Source of the DNA: Oligoflexales bacterium
Lineage (GTDB): Bacteria; Myxococcota_A; UBA9042; DTJE01
DNA length: 55,924 nt
NCBI GenBank assembly: GCA_012840965.1
Contig: DUVQ01000158.1
Location: 1-55,924 of the forward strand
Reading direction: 5' to 3'
Part shown: positions 52,259-55,924 of the stretch, piece after piece
Layout of the letters: every line of letters starts with the position of its first letter
How positions within the stretch are numbered: the stretch's first letter is position 1
The notes under the pieces: generated by a model
Database searches by the model: none
What the model was told of the DNA's origin: nothing
What the model saw: only the letters and a program-made list of their open reading frames with translations
Made by a program: the position numbers and the translations under genes

Positions 52259-53380
52259 TCATTCCCAAGCGGCTGCAAGCCCGCGAAAATAGGTGGCATT
52301 GGCGGCAAGATCGGGTGACCGTTCATAAACCGCCGAGCCTATTAAAAAGGCGACGTCATTTCCAAAAACCGACCGGATTTCGCCGACGCGCTCCAAGGTT
52401 AAACCGCCTGCTGGCACTGGAAAAGCGTCGCGGATTTGATGGAGCTTACATTTTAGTGCGACGTTGATTTCGCGACAGTGTTCCTGGGTTAACGGGAATC
52501 GCCCCCCAAACCCAGGAAACACCACCAAGTCAGCACCAGTCATCCTCATCAGCGTTCCAAACAAGGCGCCATGAGAGATTCCGTGATCGGGTGCCAGATA
52601 GGCTCCGGCCAAGGCTGGGTGTGCAATTATGGGCAGGCCGGTTTGTTTTGAAATCGCCCTCATGAAATCCCAGCCAGCGACTAGGGGTGAAATTAAGACA
52701 CCACCTGCCCCAACATCCTTGGCAAATTTGGCCCGGTCCATCATCTGGTCAGCAGGGCCTGTAACGGTTGGACAGTACAGGGTGTTAAAGCCGGTTTCTG
52801 AGTTTGCCTGGGCCACAGCCTTGGCACAGGCGGCCACCCGCTCGCGATAGGGGGCAAATGCTTGGTCAGTGATGCCATGGTCGTCTTTGATCAAGTCTAG
52901 GCCACCACCAGCAAGGCCACGGGCAAATTGGGCAAGTTCATCGACAGTTCGACCCAAGGGTTTTATGGCACCTATGACTAGGGGCCTGTCGGGAACGCCA
53001 ATGTGACTGCGTAGGCCTGCGATTCCAAACTTTGGGCCTGCAAAACGGTCGGCCAGCGTTGCAGATGGCAGAATTTCCTTGACTCGAATGCCTTTCTTTA
53101 GACTGACGTTGCCGAAAATCACGCTGATTAGCTGGGTGATTTCCAAGCCGATGACGGCACCAGCATAGGAGATGGTCACCTGGAACAAGTCTTCGTCAAC
53201 CTGGCTAATGTCTACAACGCGCCCCACAACGTTGGTGCTGATAAACGGGTCTGAATACAGTGGAGCTGTGACCTCAACAGTTTGTTCGACGGCTATATCG
53301 TGTGCGACTGCCTCGATCTGGTCTTTTATACTTTTGACCAGGTAGATAACGTCGAGACCGTCGCCAAAAGAGGCTGGCAT
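52259..53380 (-). CDS. RuBisCO-like protein (form IV)
   Basis: 373 residues. The family core is clear: I-G-A-I-K140-P-L-G, then G-G-G-L-D-L-I-K165-D166-D167-H168-G, then P-L-V-A-G-W-D and G-F-G-G-R-F-P-L. The Lys that is carbamylated in true RuBisCO and the two metal Asp are kept, but the third ligand Glu is His168 (K-D-D-H instead of K-D-D-E), and the loop-6 Lys region is not conserved. It should therefore not fix CO2. Related K-D-D-H proteins act in methylthio-sugar or apionate-type pathways as isomerases, decarboxylases or hydrolases; which one is unknown here. It shares its start base with the stop of the transketolase C-subunit gene. Confidence 0.88.
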   Translation of the reverse strand: MPASFGDGLDVIYLVKSIKDQIEAVAHDIAVEQTVEVTAPLYSDPFISTNVVGRVVDISQVDEDLFQVTISYAGAVIGLEITQLISVIFGNVSLKKGIRVKEILPSATLADRFAGPKFGIAGLRSHIGVPDRPLVIGAIKPLGRTVDELAQFARGLAGGGLDLIKDDHGITDQAFAPYRERVAACAKAVAQANSETGFNTLYCPTVTGPADQMMDRAKFAKDVGAGGVLISPLVAGWDFMRAISKQTGLPIIAHPALAGAYLAPDHGISHGALFGTLMRMTGADLVVFPGFGGRFPLTQEHCREINVALKCKLHQIRDAFPVPAGGLTLERVGEIRSVFGNDVAFLIGSAVYERSPDLAANATYFRGLAAAWE

Positions 53381-54330
53381 TACCTCACCATTTTTGAAGC
53401 CACCGCGGCATTTACAATGCTGGTTGCATCTAGGCCATAGCGTTCAAAAAGATATTCTGGAGAGCCAGGGGCTGCAAAAGTGTCAGCCACACCGACTCTT
53501 TTTAAAGGCAAGGGGAGTTGGTCGCCAAGAAGCTCTGCCACGGCTGAGCCTAGGCCACCAGCTGTTAAGTGATTTTCAACAGTTACAACCGCCTTACAGG
53601 TGGCGGCAAGATCCAAAATGGCTTGCGAGTCCAGAGGTTTTACAGTTGGACTGTGCAGCACAGATGCTCGGATTCCTTGATCTTCCAAGGCCTTGGCTGC
53701 TTTTAGGGTGTTTGAAAGCATCATCCCGGTGGTAACCAGCAAGACATCTTTGCCACCTGCCAGCTGGACGGCCTTTCCAATCTCAAATTTATAGGCCTGG
53801 GGGTCAAATAAAACGGGTACTTCCCGACGCATCATCCTGACATAGACTGGGCCATCATATTCTGCAATCGCCGGCACCAGTTGGGTGATCTCAGTGGCGT
53901 CGGCTGGGTCAATTACGGTCATTGAAGGCAAGGTGCGCATCAAGGCAAGGTCATCAATAGCCTGATGGGTTGGGCCAAGCCTTGACGTCAAGCCAGGGAT
54001 CACGCCGACCAGCTTCACGTTGGCGCGATGCATCGCCACTTGGACGCAGACCTGCTCGTATGCTCGGCGGGTCAAGAACACGCCAAAACTGTGGACAAAT
54101 GGGATGTCACCTTCAAAGGCTAGTCCTGCTGCAATGCCAATCTCGTTTTGCTCGGCGGCACCTACGTTAAAAAAGCGGTCAGGAAATTCGGCTTTGAAAC
54201 CGTCGATTTCGGTGGAAACACCAAGGTCAGCGCCAAGCACAACGACCTTTGGGTTTGCCTTGCCCAGCGCGATTAAAGCCTGTTTATAAGGGCCATATGC
54301 CTCTTGAGGCTGAGGTAGCAAGAGCTTCAT
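53380..54330 (-). CDS. Transketolase, C-terminal subunit
   Basis: 316 residues from ATG 54330, which overlaps the N-subunit stop (ATGA) and has GGAGG 12 bases upstream; the longer frame to 54492 is an overlap artefact. It holds the pyrimidine-binding and C-terminal transketolase domains: G-A-A-E-Q-N-E-I-G-I-A with the catalytic Glu, G-P-T-H-Q-A-I-D-D, and G-G-L-G-S-A-V-A-E in the last domain. It pairs with the N-terminal subunit to form a split transketolase or 1-deoxyxylulose-synthase-like enzyme, which moves a two-carbon ketol unit with thiamine diphosphate. Its gene is directly followed by the RuBisCO-like gene. Confidence 0.93.
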   Translation of the reverse strand: MKLLLPQPQEAYGPYKQALIALGKANPKVVVLGADLGVSTEIDGFKAEFPDRFFNVGAAEQNEIGIAAGLAFEGDIPFVHSFGVFLTRRAYEQVCVQVAMHRANVKLVGVIPGLTSRLGPTHQAIDDLALMRTLPSMTVIDPADATEITQLVPAIAEYDGPVYVRMMRREVPVLFDPQAYKFEIGKAVQLAGGKDVLLVTTGMMLSNTLKAAKALEDQGIRASVLHSPTVKPLDSQAILDLAATCKAVVTVENHLTAGGLGSAVAELLGDQLPLPLKRVGVADTFAAPGSPEYLFERYGLDATSIVNAAVASKMVR

Positions 54331-55196
54331 ACTGCGTCTGTACCTCCTTTCAATTCGGCCATGGCTTGGTTGCGCAAGCCAAGGTCCAGCCGCGCATAGT
54401 GAAAGTCTGGATTGCCCTCCATGAAGGAAATGCCCTTCCCTCTGATGGTCCTGCCGATGACGATCCCTGGACGACTTCTGTCGGGCTTGCACAGCTGCTC
54501 AAAAGCGGCTGTGACGGCTGCCATGTCGTTTCCATCACATTCGATAACATCCCAATTAAAGGCGCGGTACTTGTCGGCAAGGGGCTCCATGTCCATGACC
54601 TCGGAACATGGGCCGTCCACCTGGAAACCGTTGGCGTCTATGCAGGCGACAATGTTACCCAGGCCAAAGTGGGCAGCGCTTGCAACGGCTTCCCAGATCT
54701 GGCCTTCGTCTTGCTCGCCATCGGACATAAACACGAAGATCTTGTGGTTTTGTTGGCGTCTTTTGGCGGCCAAGGCCATGCCAACACCAACAGAGAGGGT
54801 TTGGCCAAGTGAGCCACCGCTGACTTCAACCCCAGGGACAGTGCCCCTGTGGGTGGCCAATTCCAGGGGCGAGCCTTCGCCTTTGAAGGTCCACAAAAGC
54901 TCGCGGTCAAAATAACCACGATCCGCCAAGATCACATAAAGTATCAAGGCATAGTGGCCGGGCGACAGCAAAATCCGGTCGCGATCTGGATGCAGTGGAT
55001 GCTGCGCACTGCCTTTGGCAAAGCGATAGGCAATGGCAGTCAGCAGGTCGATGCCGGAAAGCGCCTGGGCCAGGTAGGCGCCGCCGGTTTTGTAGGCCAC
55101 TTCAATCATCAGGTGCCGTAGTTCGTCGGCTTTATCTGTCAATTCATCGAGATTTAGGGGCGTTGCAAAAACGCACTCACCGGTAGAAACACTCAT
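54327..55196 (-). CDS. Transketolase, N-terminal (thiamine diphosphate) subunit
   Basis: 289 residues from ATG 55196; a frame to 55298 adds a Pro/Arg-rich stretch with no start support. The TPP domain has S-P-G-H-Y-A, T-H-R-G-T-V-P-G-V-E, G-S-L-G-Q-T-L-S-V-G-V-G, and the cofactor motif S-D-G-E-Q-D-E-G-x(n)-D-A-N-G. The missing second half is encoded by the next gene, so this is a genuine split enzyme as found in archaea and several bacteria. It starts 28 bases after the small upstream gene's stop. Confidence 0.94.
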   Translation of the reverse strand: MSVSTGECVFATPLNLDELTDKADELRHLMIEVAYKTGGAYLAQALSGIDLLTAIAYRFAKGSAQHPLHPDRDRILLSPGHYALILYVILADRGYFDRELLWTFKGEGSPLELATHRGTVPGVEVSGGSLGQTLSVGVGMALAAKRRQQNHKIFVFMSDGEQDEGQIWEAVASAAHFGLGNIVACIDANGFQVDGPCSEVMDMEPLADKYRAFNWDVIECDGNDMAAVTAAFEQLCKPDRSRPGIVIGRTIRGKGISFMEGNPDFHYARLDLGLRNQAMAELKGGTDAV

Positions 55197-55224
55197 ATCA
55201 GACACCTGTGGTTGGCAGCCGGAA

Positions 55225-55473
55225 TCAGGCCTTACCATAGACCTTGTCAACGATGGCCGGAATCTTTTTGGCAAAGGCTGGAATCTTTGACAACTCAAAC
55301 TCCCAAGCGACTCGCGCTTGAAGCTTCTTTGTGGTCAAGGCCTTTGGGAAGTGCAGGTTATGTAGGATCCTGGCGCGTTGCTCCAATTCGACCAGGGCCG
55401 CTTCCTGGAATCGAGTAGTCAACTTTTTGGCAAAACTCGGGTTAACCTTAGGTTGCATCCAATCAAACGTCAT
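55225..55473 (-). CDS. Small conserved-looking basic protein
   Basis: 82 residues from ATG 55473, with GGAGA 4 bases upstream; TTG 55488 is an alternative. The sequence is basic and mainly helical (F-A-K-K-L-T-T-R-F-Q-E-A-A-L-V-E-L-E-Q-R-A, ending K-K-I-P-A-I-V-D-K-V-Y-G-K-A). It leads the transketolase/RuBisCO-like operon, so it may be a subunit or regulator; no family recognised. Confidence 0.65.
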   Translation of the reverse strand: MTFDWMQPKVNPSFAKKLTTRFQEAALVELEQRARILHNLHFPKALTTKKLQARVAWEFELSKIPAFAKKIPAIVDKVYGKA

Positions 55474-55566
55474 GGCGTCTCCAAGCAAAACAAGACCCCA
55501 GGATTATCAAACGTACCAAGCCATGGTGTCAAACGATGTAAGGTCCAAATTGCCACAAAGGCACCT

Positions 55567-55613
55567 TGGCCCCGTCCCCCTCCCTGGCCCTGTCCCTGCC
55601 CCTGTCCCTGCTA
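55567..55613 (-). repeat. G-rich hexamer array 5
   Basis: About seven units of GGGACA, GGGGCA and GGGCCA type on the minus strand, directly after the conserved tail of element copy B and about 95 bases upstream of the small operon-leading gene. Confidence 0.88.
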
Positions 55614-55923
55614 CAGATCGTGCTAGTTAGCATGTTCTGATTCCTGATTGTTCGTTCTTTGTGGCGTTTTTCCTCTTCGTTACAGTTTAAAAACATGTCC
55701 GGGGGCATCCTTCCGGGCCCAAAATCTCCCGTAGCCACCCCGACTGTCTCTTGGTGACATCGTCCGGGCGAAATATACGATTGCTAACGTGTACGGTCAT
55801 CCTTTTGGCCCGGACGGGCCGCTGCGCGGCCTTCATGTCAACCAAAAGACGTCGGGTCCCGGCAACTCCCGATAGCGCCCTCCAGGATTGCCCCCGGACC
55901 ATGTTGCAGGGTGCCCTCTCGAC
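55614..55923 (-). repeat. Structured dispersed element, copy B
   Basis: Reverse-orientation copy of 7874-8175. The basal stem pairs 55884-55903 with 55694-55711, the inner stem 55837-55850 with 55746-55758, and CGTCCGGGC-type arms 55761-55769 with 55808-55816. The GCA-loop hairpin is at 55817-55831 with stem GGCCGC/GCGGCC in place of GAGTGC/GCACTC. The apical loop sequence differs fully from copy A. The window ends at its outer edge, so anything beyond is unseen. A 71-codon open frame crosses it but is not kept in copy A. Confidence 0.88.
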
Positions 55924-55924
55924 C

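Larger units (their letters stand above)
55474..55924. other. Terminal non-coding stretch
   Basis: The region upstream of the transketolase operon consists of a short leader, hexamer array 5 and element copy B up to the window edge. No gene is supported. Confidence 0.7.

Noticed and set aside
55687-55902. 71-codon open frame across element copy B
   Set aside because: In copy A the same frame stops after ~32 residues, and base changes follow helix pairing instead of codon positions.

Overview
The window looks like chromosome from a mid-GC member of the myxobacterial side of the old Deltaproteobacteria (Myxococcota or a related uncultured lineage). Signs are an OmpA-type protein with calcium-binding thrombospondin-3 repeats, a giant lipoprotein with MopE-type C-D-G-x-D-N-D-C-D repeats, many Asp/Glu-rich or Cys-rich lipoproteins, short gene spacing and frequent 4-base ATGA overlaps. 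This placement is inference; no rRNA or ribosomal protein gene is present to fix it.

Layout. 1-7.7 kb (+): end of an OmpA-type protein, then coaBC, a family-4 uracil-DNA glycosylase, a 3,5-diaminohexanoate dehydrogenase and thymidine kinase, then a small lipoprotein overlapping an AsmA-like/GT51 transglycosylase. 7.7-8.3 kb: a non-coding block holding a structured repeat element between two G-rich hexamer arrays. 8.3-14.7 kb (+): a J-protein, a P1 (DmpA-type) peptidase, two lipoproteins, a polytopic membrane protein and a pteridine-reductase-like SDR. 14.7-17.6 kb (-): ruvB, ruvA, ruvC and yebC, a housekeeping recombination cluster.

17.6-31.4 kb is an accessory stretch. It holds AT-rich tandem repeats, two tandem paralogous lipoproteins, a 5'-truncated AlbA_2-type gene bracketed by copies of a palindrome it also carries inside, an extended SDR lacking its catalytic Tyr/Lys, an AbiEi antitoxin with only a stub of its AbiEii toxin, a complete DUF4258/HTH toxin-antitoxin-like pair, a decayed lipoprotein gene, a Kelch lipoprotein and, divergent from it, a 1636-residue MopE/beta-helix lipoprotein.

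31.5-48.8 kb (-) returns to core functions: metK; a coupled run ArsA-like ATPase > M16 protease > M16 partner > mfd in which each junction is a 4-base overlap; an M19 dipeptidase, a radical SAM protein, the RdgB/HAM1 pyrophosphatase, a subtilase, a membrane-anchored unknown and an outer-membrane-type protein. A lone helical protein follows at 49.2-50.3 kb (+). 50.5-55.5 kb (-) is an operon of a small unknown, split transketolase subunits, a RuBisCO-like protein and a GT-C-like membrane protein.

The most striking non-genic signal is a ~300-bp element found twice in inverted orientation (7874-8175 and 55614-55923). It folds into a long stem with internal hairpins, and the two copies show compensatory base changes in two different helices, which argues for a selected RNA or DNA fold. 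Each copy adjoins an array of a GGGRCA-type hexamer that can form G-quadruplexes. Three further array positions are known, one of them read through as a Gly-Thr/Ala tail on Mfd. I do not recognise this family.
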